Positions 23,426 to 31,464 of a DNA stretch of 57,421 nt are shown piece after piece. The translations under genes were made by a program, and so were the position numbers. Every line of letters starts with the position of its first letter. Position 1 is the first letter of the stretch. The stretch is from the NCBI RefSeq assembly GCF_006542765.1, contig NZ_SKCD01000031.1, positions 1 through 57,421 of the forward strand, written 5' to 3'. This DNA is from Paenibacillus luteus. Its GTDB lineage: Bacteria > Bacillota > Bacilli > Paenibacillales > Paenibacillaceae. The notes beneath the pieces were generated by a model. That model saw only the letters and a program-made list of their open reading frames with translations. It had not been told where the DNA came from and searched no databases.

Positions 23426-24490
23426 TTAAATATGAATAGGCATCGGATCGACCTTCAAGGTGTTCTCCGCAATCCAGCTTTCATTGTCATTGAACAAATA
23501 AGCACGGTGTACAAGTACGTCTACTCGGTCACCCGGATGCAGCACTTCCTTCTCAAGCGAGCGGTACGTAATCAGCTTCGTCTCGCCGACCAGCAGCTCG
23601 ACCATCCATTCGCTGCCGCGGAAATGCAGCTGCTTCACTTTACCTGGCAGCGTCGCGGAAGCCAGCTTAATTTCTCCCGGCTTGCCAATCTCGATATATT
23701 CCGGACGAATGAGCGCTTTCGTGCCCAGACGACTGGCCGCATCATCAAAACCTTTGAGCTCCGAGATGTTTTCCACGATCGTAGATTCCCCGATAAAGCT
23801 TGCAACAAACGGCGTCTCCGGACTTTTATAAATATCCCATGGGCTGCCCTTCTGCTCCAGCTTACCCTTGCCGATAATCATAATCTCATCCGCAACCTCA
23901 ATCGCTTCCTCCTGGTCATGCGTAACGAAGATCGACGTAATACCGACACGTTCGATCATTTCCTTCAGCCAGGTGCGAAGCTCCGTACGAATCTTCGCGT
24001 CAATGGCGGCGAACGGCTCATCAAGCAGCAGCAGCTGCGGTTCAGGAGCAAGTGCTCTTGCAAAGGCTACCCGCTGCCGCTGTCCGCCGGAGAGCTGATG
24101 AGCATAACGGTGCTCGAAGCCCATGAGGCCGGTCAGTTCAACCAGATACATGACGCGCTCGCGAATTTGCTCCTTCGATTGCTTCTTCACTTTCAGACCG
24201 AAGGCGATGTTGTCATACACGGTCATGTGCTTGAACAACGCATAGTTTTGGAACACGAAGCCGATGCCGCGCTCCTGCGGCGGCAGATCATTCACGCGTT
24301 TGCCATGGAAGATAATATCGCCGGAGGAAGGAGACTCCAGTCCCGCCAGCATACGAAGTATGGACGTTTTACCGCCGCCGCTCGGACCGAGCAAGCCAAT
24401 CAGATGACCTTTTTCGATTTCAAAGCTTACATCCTTCACTGCATGAAAATCGCCAAAGTTTTTGTTTAAGTTCCGCACTTCAATATGCAT
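23426..24490 (-). CDS. cysA: Sulfate/thiosulfate ABC transporter ATP-binding protein
   Basis: This cytoplasmic ATPase drives sulfate uptake. Walker A is GPSGGGKTS near residue 35, the signature LSGGQRQRVAFARAL is near 131-145, and Walker B is LLLLDEPFAAID. The H-loop is TSIFVTHDQEEA. A C-terminal TOBE-like domain follows from about residue 235 (ALIRPEYIEI), often regulatory. The length of 354 residues matches CysA. Only three bases separate it from cysW. Confidence 0.95.
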   Translation of the reverse strand: MHIEVRNLNKNFGDFHAVKDVSFEIEKGHLIGLLGPSGGGKTSILRMLAGLESPSSGDIIFHGKRVNDLPPQERGIGFVFQNYALFKHMTVYDNIAFGLKVKKQSKEQIRERVMYLVELTGLMGFEHRYAHQLSGGQRQRVAFARALAPEPQLLLLDEPFAAIDAKIRTELRTWLKEMIERVGITSIFVTHDQEEAIEVADEIMIIGKGKLEQKGSPWDIYKSPETPFVASFIGESTIVENISELKGFDDAASRLGTKALIRPEYIEIGKPGEIKLASATLPGKVKQLHFRGSEWMVELLVGETKLITYRSLEKEVLHPGDRVDVLVHRAYLFNDNESWIAENTLKVDPMPIHI

Positions 24491-24493
24491 GGC

Positions 24494-25294
24494 TTAATGC
24501 ACTTCCTTTCGTTTTTTCGCCCATTCCATGAGCAGCAGCAATCCGACGGAAAATGCGGCTAGGACAAGGGCAACGCCGTTAGCAGCAACAACGTTAAAAT
24601 TTTCAACATCCTGATAAACGAGCGTTGTCGCAGTTTGCGTTTTGTTCATAATATTTCCCGATACGACGAGCACAGCGCCAAACTCGCCAAGCGAGCGAGC
24701 AACCGTCAATACAACACCATAGATGACCCCCCACCGAATTGATGGCCAAGTCACCTTCCAAAAGGTATACCACGAATACGCGCCAAGCGTAGACGCCGCT
24801 TCCTCCTGCTGCGCACCAATCTCCTGCAGCACCGGCATAACCTCGCGTACCATAAGCGGGAAGGTTACAAACAAGGTTGCTAGAATCATACCTGGGAGTG
24901 CATAAACAATCTTGAAGCCCGCGTCCTCAAACATGGTGCCGATAATCGTATTAGGTCCCAAAATAAGCACGATCATCAACCCGCCGATGACCGGCGATAC
25001 GGCGAATGGCAAATCAACAAGGCTGTTAAGCAATCTTTTTAACTTTTTTCCGATCCATTCTGCACGGACTAGATACATTGCCAGCATGATACCGAAAACG
25101 GTATTTAATGCGGTTACGACAACGACGATAATGCCAGTCATCATGAGTGCATGCAGTGACTGCGGCCTCGTAATGCCTTCGATAAAACCATCCCAACCAT
25201 CCGCCCACGAGCCTGTAAAAATCTTGATGAGCGGTGCGATGAGCAGCAGTCCAAACACAATATAGGTTAATGTAATCCACAGCCTTCTCATCAT
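24494..25294 (-). CDS. cysW: Sulfate ABC transporter permease CysW
   Basis: This integral membrane subunit of 266 residues has six helices. The EAA loop that docks the ATPase reads EEAASTLGAYSWYTFWKVTWPSIRWG. The stretch SLGEFGAVLVVSGNI is a CysT/CysW hallmark. It overlaps the end of cysT by four bases, which indicates translational coupling, and pairs with CysT to form the pore. Confidence 0.95.
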   Translation of the reverse strand: MMRRLWITLTYIVFGLLLIAPLIKIFTGSWADGWDGFIEGITRPQSLHALMMTGIIVVVVTALNTVFGIMLAMYLVRAEWIGKKLKRLLNSLVDLPFAVSPVIGGLMIVLILGPNTIIGTMFEDAGFKIVYALPGMILATLFVTFPLMVREVMPVLQEIGAQQEEAASTLGAYSWYTFWKVTWPSIRWGVIYGVVLTVARSLGEFGAVLVVSGNIMNKTQTATTLVYQDVENFNVVAANGVALVLAAFSVGLLLLMEWAKKRKEVH

Positions 25295-26106
25295 TGGCCG
25301 CCCCTCCTGCCTTGAATGAGGTTAACCGTCCAAAGAATGAGAAAGGATAGCGTCAGCAGCAGCACCGATACGGCGGCCGCTCCCTGCGGATTACTGCTTT
25401 CAATTTCTCCGAAAATATAAACCGAGGCAATCAAGGTTTTACCTGGAATGTTGCCCGCAACGAGTACGACAGCGCCAAACTCCGCGATACCGCGGGAGAA
25501 GGCGAGCATTGCCCCGCTTAAAATACCAGGCAGCATCGTTGGAAAAATAACGCTAAAAAACGTCTTTGTGCGAGTAGCGCCAAGGGTATAAGCTGCTTCT
25601 TCCTCCGATTTGTCCATTTCCTCAAGCAGCGGCTGAATCGCGCGAATGACGAAAGGGAAGGTAACGAACAGCATGGCGACCACAATCGCAGGTTCATGGA
25701 AAACAATTTCAATGCCGATCTTCTGGGCTAAGCCTCCAACGAGGCTATTAGGTCCAAGCAGCAGCAGAATCATCAGCCCGCCTACTGCTGTCGGCAGTGC
25801 GAATGGCAAATCAACTAGACTGTTCAGAAAGCGACGACCGGGGAAGCGGTAACGAATAAGCACCCAGCCAATCATCGTTCCAAGAAACATGTTCAGAACC
25901 GTGGCGATGACCGCCAGCTTTACCGTAAGCAGCACCGCTTTCCAAGCTAGGGGGTCGGAAATACTTTCCCAGAAAGGGGTCCATCCAAGCGAGAAGGATT
26001 GCGTATAAATGCCGAAGATAGGTAAGACGATAAGGATGACAAAATAAAGCATTATGGCGCTTCGAAAGCCGAAGCTCCACCCTTTTCCACGAAACAAAGC
26101 ATTCAA
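25291..26106 (-). CDS. cysT: Sulfate ABC transporter permease CysT
   Basis: This integral membrane subunit of 271 residues has six helices. The EAA loop is EEEAAYTLGATRTKTFFSVIFPTMLPG. RGIAEFGAVVLVAGNIPGKT is typical of the family. It is the first gene of the operon. The start is a TTG (26106) with GGAGG ten bases upstream, which may keep expression low. No ATG in a better position exists. Confidence 0.94.
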   Translation of the reverse strand: MNALFRGKGWSFGFRSAIMLYFVILIVLPIFGIYTQSFSLGWTPFWESISDPLAWKAVLLTVKLAVIATVLNMFLGTMIGWVLIRYRFPGRRFLNSLVDLPFALPTAVGGLMILLLLGPNSLVGGLAQKIGIEIVFHEPAIVVAMLFVTFPFVIRAIQPLLEEMDKSEEEAAYTLGATRTKTFFSVIFPTMLPGILSGAMLAFSRGIAEFGAVVLVAGNIPGKTLIASVYIFGEIESSNPQGAAAVSVLLLTLSFLILWTVNLIQGRRGGQ

Positions 26107-26167
26107 TGTGACTTAACCTCCAGACCATCGGCTCGTGCCGTAGGTGTAGCAAAACAACCAAAAATAT

Positions 26168-26225
26168 AATTCCCATTAGCTTACTAGGTATTATTAATGT
26201 AGCATCCAAACTGGGATTAAGTCAA
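26168..26225 (-). promoter_or_regulatory. Promoter and candidate CymR-type operator of the sulfate operon
   Basis: On the minus strand TTGACT (26220-26225) and TACATT (26196-26201) are 18 bases apart. Just downstream (26168-26192) is an imperfect dyad with AATACC and GGGAATT half-sites, separated by about a dozen bases. Bacillus CymR, the sulfur-metabolism repressor, uses sites with such GGAATT/ATACC halves. The assignment rests on recall of that pattern plus the gene function. Confidence 0.4.
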
Positions 26226-26300
26226 TGCTAAATTTAGATAATCTAATCGCTTTCATAGCATTTTCTTATGAAGCTTGTTTATACGTCATTCGCAGAACAT

Positions 26301-26340
26301 AAAAAAAGAGGAGAATCGGCATTGGCCGATCCTCCTCTTC
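26301..26340 (-). terminator. Terminator of the pgi/YigZ genes
   Basis: AAGAGGAG...CTCCTCTT with an inner TCGGC/GCCGA forms a long stem. On the minus strand it is followed by seven T. It begins three bases past the stop of the YigZ-family gene. Confidence 0.9.
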
Positions 26341-26342
26341 TG

Positions 26343-26975
26343 CTATTCACCTTCAATATAATAGACAAGCTCGCCCTCTGTAATGATGGCTTGCCCTTGC
26401 GTCAAATCGGTGATCCATGCGGTAAAAGCATCCGCTTCCGGTGCTTCCGGCAAGCAGCGCACGATGACTCGGTCCGTAAAATCCGTCCCGCCAACGCGAG
26501 TACCTCTCCCGTGCAGCACGTTCTCTAGCTTGCCATACCATGTGTAGTCCACGTCAACGAATATTTCCTTGTGGAGTACATTCACGATCTCTTCGGCAGC
26601 TTCGATGCCCGCCACTGCGCCATCGGTATAGGCACGTACGAGTCCACCAGCCCCAAGCATAATGCCTCCGAAATACCGGGTCACAACGACAGCGATATTT
26701 TTCAGCCCCTTATGCTTGATCACCTCAAGAATCGGCTTTCCTGCCGTTCCGCTTGGCTCGCCGTCATCAGAAGCCTTCTGGAACTGATCGCGTTCGCCCA
26801 CCATATAAGCGGAGCAATTATGCGTTGCCTGCTTATGCAGCTGCTTGATTTCATTGATGAACGCGACCGCTTCCTCTTCCGACTCTACGGGTTTGGCGTA
26901 GCCGATGAATCGCGATTTCTTGATAACGATCTCGGCATTCGCCTGCTGTCTTACCGTTCTATACCTATCAAGCAT
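26343..26975 (-). CDS. YigZ/IMPACT family protein
   Basis: This soluble protein of 210 residues carries an N-terminal UPF0029 (Impact) domain with KKSRFIGYAKPVESEEEAVAFI, HNCSAYMVGERDQFQKASDDGEPSGTAGKPIL and RYFGGIMLGAGGLVRAYTDG, and a C-terminal DUF1949 domain. Its bacterial role is unknown; a role in translation regulation has been suggested for relatives. It begins 36 bases after pgi on the same strand and probably shares its transcript. A terminator follows directly. Confidence 0.93.
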   Translation of the reverse strand: MLDRYRTVRQQANAEIVIKKSRFIGYAKPVESEEEAVAFINEIKQLHKQATHNCSAYMVGERDQFQKASDDGEPSGTAGKPILEVIKHKGLKNIAVVVTRYFGGIMLGAGGLVRAYTDGAVAGIEAAEEIVNVLHKEIFVDVDYTWYGKLENVLHGRGTRVGGTDFTDRVIVRCLPEAPEADAFTAWITDLTQGQAIITEGELVYYIEGE

Positions 26976-27011
26976 AAGCTAAAACTCCCGTATACCGAAC
27001 AAGCTGGCCTA

Positions 27012-28361
27012 TTACAGCCTTGCTTCCAGCTCGGCTTTTTCTTTCTCGAAGCCTGGTTTGCCAAGCAATGCGAACATATTCTTTTTGTATGCTTCAACGC
27101 CCGGTTGGTCAAACGGATTAACACCCATCAAGTAGCCGCTAATTGCGCATGCTTTCTCGAAGAAATACACCAGATATCCAAACGTGTATGGCGACATGTC
27201 TTTGATGTTGACGATAAAGTTCGGAACTTGTCCATCTGTATGGGCAAGCAGCGTTCCTTCAAAGGCCTTCTTGTTAACGAAGTCCATCGTTTTGCCAGTC
27301 AAGAAGTTCAAGCCGTCCAAATCTGCTGCATCGTGTTCGATCGTGATATGTTCAGACACTTCTTGTACTTGAATGACGGTCTCAAAAATATTGCGGTTAC
27401 CTTCTTGGATAAACTGTCCCATCGAGTGCAGGTCTGTCGAGAAATCTACAGCTGCTGGGAAGATCCCTTTAAAGTCCTTGCCTTCGCTTTCGCCAAATAG
27501 TTGTTTCCACCATTCTGAAACAAAGTGCAGCGACGGCTCGTAGTTCACGAGAATTTCAGTCGCTTTGCCTTTGCGGTAAAGCGCGTTGCGTGCTGCCGCG
27601 TATTGGTAGGCTTCATTTTCTGCAAGGTTAGGATTGCTGTACTCTTTGGAAGCTTCTGCTGCGCCTTGCATGATGGACTCGATATCGATTCCAGCAGCTG
27701 CGATTGGCAGCAAACCTACCGCTGTAAGCACGGAATAACGGCCGCCTACATCATCAGGAATAATAAACGACTCGTAGCCTTCTTCGGAAGACAGCTTCTT
27801 AAGGGCACCCTTCTCGCTGTCCGTTGTTGCGTATATGCGTTTGCGTGCTTCTTCCTTGCCATACTGCTTCTCAAGCGCTGCGCGGAATACGCGGAATGCG
27901 ATCGCAGGCTCCGTCGTCGTACCGGATTTAGAAATAACGTTAATCGACCACTCGCGGCCTTCCACCAATTGTAGCAGGTGATTCACGTAAGTGGAGCTGA
28001 TGTTGTTTCCTGCGAACAACACTTGCGGCGTTTTGCGCTGCTCTTTTGTCTGGATATTATAGAAAGAATGCGACAACGCTTCAATGGCTGCGCGAGCGCC
28101 CAAATAGGAACCGCCGATGCCGATTACGATCAGCACTTCGGAGTCGGATTTGATTTTCTCGGCAGCCTTCTGGATGCGTGCAAACTCTTCTTTATCGTAG
28201 TTAGTCGGAAGATCGATCCAACCAAGGTAATCTGAACCGGCACCCGTGCCGTTATGTAATTGCTCATGCGCGAGGCGAACGGATTCTGTCAAATAATCGA
28301 TTTCATGCTTGCCGACGAATGTCAGCGCTTTGCTGTAGTCGAACTGAACTGTTTTGCTCAT
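27012..28361 (-). CDS. pgi: Glucose-6-phosphate isomerase
   Basis: This glycolytic enzyme interconverts glucose 6-phosphate and fructose 6-phosphate. The two SIS domains are visible: VIGIGGSYLGARAAIEAL and INVISKSGTTTEPAIAFR, both sugar-phosphate binding. GGRYSVLTAVGLLP and FSTDLHSMGQFIQEGNRNIFETVI are family signatures. The length of 449 residues matches the Bacillus-type enzyme. AGGAGG lies ten bases before the ATG. YigZ follows after 36 bases. Confidence 0.97.
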   Translation of the reverse strand: MSKTVQFDYSKALTFVGKHEIDYLTESVRLAHEQLHNGTGAGSDYLGWIDLPTNYDKEEFARIQKAAEKIKSDSEVLIVIGIGGSYLGARAAIEALSHSFYNIQTKEQRKTPQVLFAGNNISSTYVNHLLQLVEGREWSINVISKSGTTTEPAIAFRVFRAALEKQYGKEEARKRIYATTDSEKGALKKLSSEEGYESFIIPDDVGGRYSVLTAVGLLPIAAAGIDIESIMQGAAEASKEYSNPNLAENEAYQYAAARNALYRKGKATEILVNYEPSLHFVSEWWKQLFGESEGKDFKGIFPAAVDFSTDLHSMGQFIQEGNRNIFETVIQVQEVSEHITIEHDAADLDGLNFLTGKTMDFVNKKAFEGTLLAHTDGQVPNFIVNIKDMSPYTFGYLVYFFEKACAISGYLMGVNPFDQPGVEAYKKNMFALLGKPGFEKEKAELEARL

Positions 28362-28601
28362 GTAAATGTAAACCTCCTAAAATTTTGTGAAGCAATCGGC
28401 GTACCTTGGCCCTATAGCTTAAAGGGTGAGGATACGGGCTGCTTCTTATAGGGCAAACTTGAAATAAAAGCTTGATAATGCTTTTCAACTTAGCATCTAC
28501 AATATCGGATTTACCTTATAAAAACAAGCAACAAACCATGAATTCTTGATGAAGAGTCTGTATAATCAAATAAAACACAATATAGAGTGGAGGAAATAAA
28601 T
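28362..28601. other. 240-base divergent intergenic region
   Basis: This gap lies between pgi (minus) and the beta-hydroxyacid dehydrogenase (plus). It holds the ribosome sites of both genes and, at about 28410-28455, an inverted pair CCCTATA/TATAGGG about 30 bases apart. No gene or clear promoter is seen. Confidence 0.5.
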
Positions 28602-29510
28602 ATGAAAAAGATCGGATTTATCGGGTTAGGCGTGATGGGAATCGAAATGGCAGCCAATTTATTGCGCAAAGGCTTCGAGGTAGCTGTGTACAACCGTACG
28701 CCTGGCAAAGCGGATACGCTACAAACACTTGGTGCTGCTGCGCTGAAAACACCGGCAGCTGTAGCAGCCGCTTCGGATGTCGTCATCACCATGATCAGCA
28801 ACGACGCGGCGATTCGCGAGGTTTACTGGGGCGAACATGGCATCTTCGCCGGTGCGCGGAGCGGAACGACGCTCATTGACAGCAGCACGATTTCGCCAAC
28901 GCTTGCCAAGGAGCTAGCGGCTGCGGCGGAGGCGATTGGTGCGGCGTTCCTTGATGCGCCGGTGACGGGCAGCAAACCGGCAGCCGAGGGCGGCACGCTC
29001 GTCTTTATGGTCGGCGGCGACGCCGGTAAGCTAAGCGAGGTTGAAAATATCCTGCTTGCCATGGGACGCAAGGTCATTCCGATGGGGCCAAACGGCAGCG
29101 GCTCGATCGCCAAGCTCGCGCACAACACCATCGTTGGCATCAACGTCGTCGCCCTAGCAGAGGGTATGGCCATCGCGGCAAGCGGCGGCATCGACGGCAG
29201 CGCCTTTGTTGAGCTTGTCCAATCCGGCGGCGCAGCGAGTAAAGCAGCCGAGATGAAAGGTCCTAAGCTGCTCGAGGGCAACTATGACGTTCAATTCTCG
29301 CTTGAGCTGATGCTGAAGGACCTCAGGCTGTCTTCCGTCCTATCCGACAGTCTGAACGTGCCTACTCCGCTTCTCGAAGCTTCCAAAAGCCTATTCCAAG
29401 TCGGGGACGCTATGGGCTTCGGCGCACTGGATATGTCCAGCGTTGGACAAGCTTATGAGCACTGGATTGGCCGCAAGCTCAGCGGCGGTCCAACACCTAA
29501 GGAAAACTAA
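28602..29510 (+). CDS. NAD(P)-dependent beta-hydroxyacid dehydrogenase
   Basis: This oxidoreductase of 302 residues belongs to the 3-hydroxyisobutyrate dehydrogenase/GLYR1 family. IGFIGLGVMGIEMAANLLRKGFEVAVYNRT is the dinucleotide site. FLDAPVTGSKPAAEGGTLVFMVGGD is the substrate loop. SGSIAKLAHNTIVG holds the catalytic Lys. GGAGG lies eight bases before the ATG at 28602. The substrate may be a tartronate semialdehyde, hydroxyisobutyrate or succinic-semialdehyde-type compound. The gene stands alone. Confidence 0.92.
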   Translation: MKKIGFIGLGVMGIEMAANLLRKGFEVAVYNRTPGKADTLQTLGAAALKTPAAVAAASDVVITMISNDAAIREVYWGEHGIFAGARSGTTLIDSSTISPTLAKELAAAAEAIGAAFLDAPVTGSKPAAEGGTLVFMVGGDAGKLSEVENILLAMGRKVIPMGPNGSGSIAKLAHNTIVGINVVALAEGMAIAASGGIDGSAFVELVQSGGAASKAAEMKGPKLLEGNYDVQFSLELMLKDLRLSSVLSDSLNVPTPLLEASKSLFQVGDAMGFGALDMSSVGQAYEHWIGRKLSGGPTPKEN

Positions 29511-29540
29511 CCTTATTGGTTGGTGTGAGTGAGTGAGTGA

Positions 29541-29650
29541 GCTGTTCTAGCAGCCTATGGCTGAAATGAAGTGGAAACTATCTTAGATACCTGTGGCTGA
29601 GCGCTAGTTACCACTTTTCACCCCTGTAAGAAAAATAATCATAGAACAGC
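29541..29650. repeat. Nested long inverted repeat
   Basis: The outer arms GCTGTTCTA (29541-29549) and TAGAACAGC (29642-29650) are perfect. The inner arms AGTGGAAACT (29570-29579) and AGTTACCACT (29606-29615) have one mismatch. A short GAGT microrepeat (about 29528-29540) precedes it. It could be a structured RNA, a small palindromic mobile element or chance. Confidence 0.5.
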
Positions 29651-29783
29651 GAACTTCGGGTGCTCTTCGTTATTGCTTCTACTTATGACAGTTATGACTG
29701 CTGTAGCGCCATCTACTCCCCTATCCAATCTCGTAACTCACTATCCGCTACCGCAGCTTCAGACAGTATCCAGCATCCATCCC

Positions 29784-29811
29784 AAAAAAAGAAGCCCCAT
29801 CGGGGCTTCTT
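29784..29811 (-). terminator. Strong minus-strand terminator beside the 123-bp array
   Basis: AAGAAGCCCC-GAT-GGGGCTTCTT on the minus strand is followed by seven T in total. It is positioned about 60 bases left of the repeat array, as if to end a minus-strand transcript that crosses it, such as from the DUF420 gene. It can also serve the plus-strand dehydrogenase weakly. Confidence 0.85.
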
Positions 29812-29873
29812 CAATCAAGCTGCTCGCAAACTCCTCGCAGCCCCCTGTCGCTCTTTTAGCGGAATTACGTATC

Positions 29874-30482
29874 ATTAGATCTACTTTTTAGACCTATTTC
29901 TTCCATTTGAGCTATTTTGAGTGGAATAGATCTACTTTTTAGATCTATTTGGTTTCCAGCCAGCGTTTCAGAGCCGATTTGGCAGAAAAGCGGGGCATTA
30001 GATCTACTTTTTAGACCTATTTCTTCCATTTGAGCTATTTTGAGTGGAATAGATCTACTTTTTAGATCTATTCCGCTCCCAGCTAGCGTTTCAGAGCCGA
30101 TTTGGCAGAAAAGCGGGGCATTAGATCTACTTTTTAGACCTATTTCTTCCATTTGAGCTATTTTGAGTGGAATAGATCTACTTTTTAGATCTATTCCGCT
30201 CCCAGCTAGCGTTTCAGAGCCGATTTGGCAGAAAAGTAGAGCTTTAGATCTACTTTTTAGACCAATTTCTTCCATTTGAGCTATTTTGAGTGGAATAGAT
30301 CTACTTTTTAGATCTATTTGGTTTCCAGCCAGCGTTCCAGAGCCAATTTGGCAGAAAAGCGGGGCATTAGATCTACTTTTTAGACCTATTTCTTCCATTT
30401 GAGCTATTTTGAGTGGAATAGATCTACTTTTTAGATCTATTTCTTCCATTTGAGCTGTTTTGAGTGGAATAGATCTAATGCG
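29874..30482. repeat. Tandem array of 123-bp units with paired hairpins
   Basis: Units start at 29874, 29997, 30120, 30243 and 30366, exactly 123 bases apart; the fifth is incomplete. Each unit carries two copies of the hairpin word TAGATCTACTTTTTAGAYCTA, spaced alternately by 51 and 72 bases, giving ten full copies and a half copy at 30470. One hairpin is a perfect ten-pair stem (AATAGATCTA/TAGATCTATT) with a loop of five bases, the other has one mismatch. Two kinds of spacer alternate. Because 123 is 41 codons, the minus strand stays open (29865-30449) with a 41-residue repeat including IDLKSRSIPLKIAQ. No ribosome site precedes this frame, so I do not call it a gene. The rest of the gap (29511-30715) holds no gene. 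Confidence 0.92.
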
Positions 30483-30715
30483 CTCCGAACTAGTTATTTT
30501 GCACTGTGTCTAAATGCGCAGCTAAGCGCTTACTTGGTAATTAGCAGATAAGCGCCTCAATTGAGCATTCTCCAACCGGTGCCCCGTTTATCACCAATTT
30601 AGGATGGAACAGGGTAGCTAGTTAGACGCATACAGCAACAAAATCGCGCGTCGACGACGAATGCTGTTGCCCAAGCAAGCGTGTCAAGAATGAGCGGACT
30701 CGCTGCGCGGCAATT

Positions 30716-31240
30716 TTATGAATAATAGGGTGAAATCATCAGGTACACGACAACGCCTGTGAAGCTGACGTAAAGCCAGATCGGCATCGTCCATCTCGCA
30801 ATTTTGCGATGCTTGTCCACTTTCATTTGCAAGCCGCGGACAGCGGAGAGCAACGCAAGAGGCACGACCACAATGGCCAGCAAGATATGCGTCAGCAGTA
30901 CAAAAAAGTAAATGGAACGCAATGCGCCTTCTCCGCCGTATTTCGTTGATTCCGTCAAGTAATGGTAAGTGACGTAGGAAACAAGAAACAGCGTCGTAGA
31001 AGTAAACGCCGCCCCAATAAACGCACGGTGAAGTCGAACATTTTTCTTTAAAATCGCAACTAACGCAACGACCAGCGCTATAAAGGTAAAACAATTGAAA
31101 ATCGCATTAAGCAGCGGCAGCAGCTTCACATCAAATCCAATTTCACCATCATAAGCCGGCAAAAAGAACAATACCGTAATGATCGCTACCAGCACCAACG
31201 ACAAAATCGCAACAAGGGGTCCTACGTTTTTTTCTTTCAA
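30716..31240 (-). CDS. DUF420 family membrane protein
   Basis: This integral membrane protein of 174 residues has about five helices. The DUF420 pattern is visible: LPLLNAIFNCFTFIALVVALVAILKKNVRLHRAFIGAAFTSTTLFLVSYVTYHY, then GALRSIYFFVLLTHILLAIVVVPLAL and HRKIARWTMPIWLYVSFTGVVVYLMI. Conserved His residues suggest a heme or metal link; B. subtilis YozB and CtaM-like relatives act in cytochrome oxidase assembly. It is monocistronic. No oxidase gene is nearby. Confidence 0.92.
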   Translation of the reverse strand: MKEKNVGPLVAILSLVLVAIITVLFFLPAYDGEIGFDVKLLPLLNAIFNCFTFIALVVALVAILKKNVRLHRAFIGAAFTSTTLFLVSYVTYHYLTESTKYGGEGALRSIYFFVLLTHILLAIVVVPLALLSAVRGLQMKVDKHRKIARWTMPIWLYVSFTGVVVYLMISPYYS

Positions 31241-31396
31241 GTCCTCAGCCTCCCATAAGCGTACCGGGTCTTAAGCCACGGACGCTTCCTTCTAACTTAA
31301 CCATATCCGATTTGCGTGGTCCAAATCAATTTGATTTCAGCGGCAGATGTCACGAAAAATCGAATTTTGGCATTTACCCCTCGTCCTCACCTAATC

Positions 31397-31441
31397 AAAA
31401 AACCGCCACGACGCAGCTCTGCAAGAGCTGCGTCGTGGCGG
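31397..31441 (-). terminator. Strong terminator of the Lpl-type sugar operon
   Basis: CCGCCACGACGCAGCTCT (31403-31420) pairs perfectly over 18 bases with its partner at 31424-31441 around a three-base loop. On the minus strand it is followed by TTTTTT. It lies 24 bases past the GH43 stop and closes the six-gene operon that starts at 40182. Confidence 0.95.
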
Positions 31442-31464
31442 CAAATTGTATCACAGACGATTGA

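Noticed and set aside
23390..24469. Plus-strand 359-codon open frame
   Set aside because: It is the shadow of cysA on the other strand; the minus-strand protein has all ABC ATPase motifs.
26571..27500. Plus-strand 309-codon open frame
   Set aside because: It overlaps the YigZ-family gene and pgi, both with clear family motifs, and has no ribosome site.
29865..30449. Long minus-strand open frame across the 123-bp array as a repeat protein
   Set aside because: It has no ribosome site, its codons simply follow the 41-codon repeat period, and the hairpin structure explains the sequence better. Kept as a finding, not as a gene.
29874..30482. CRISPR array
   Set aside because: The repeated word alternates with only two kinds of spacer that are themselves repeated, and no cas gene is near.
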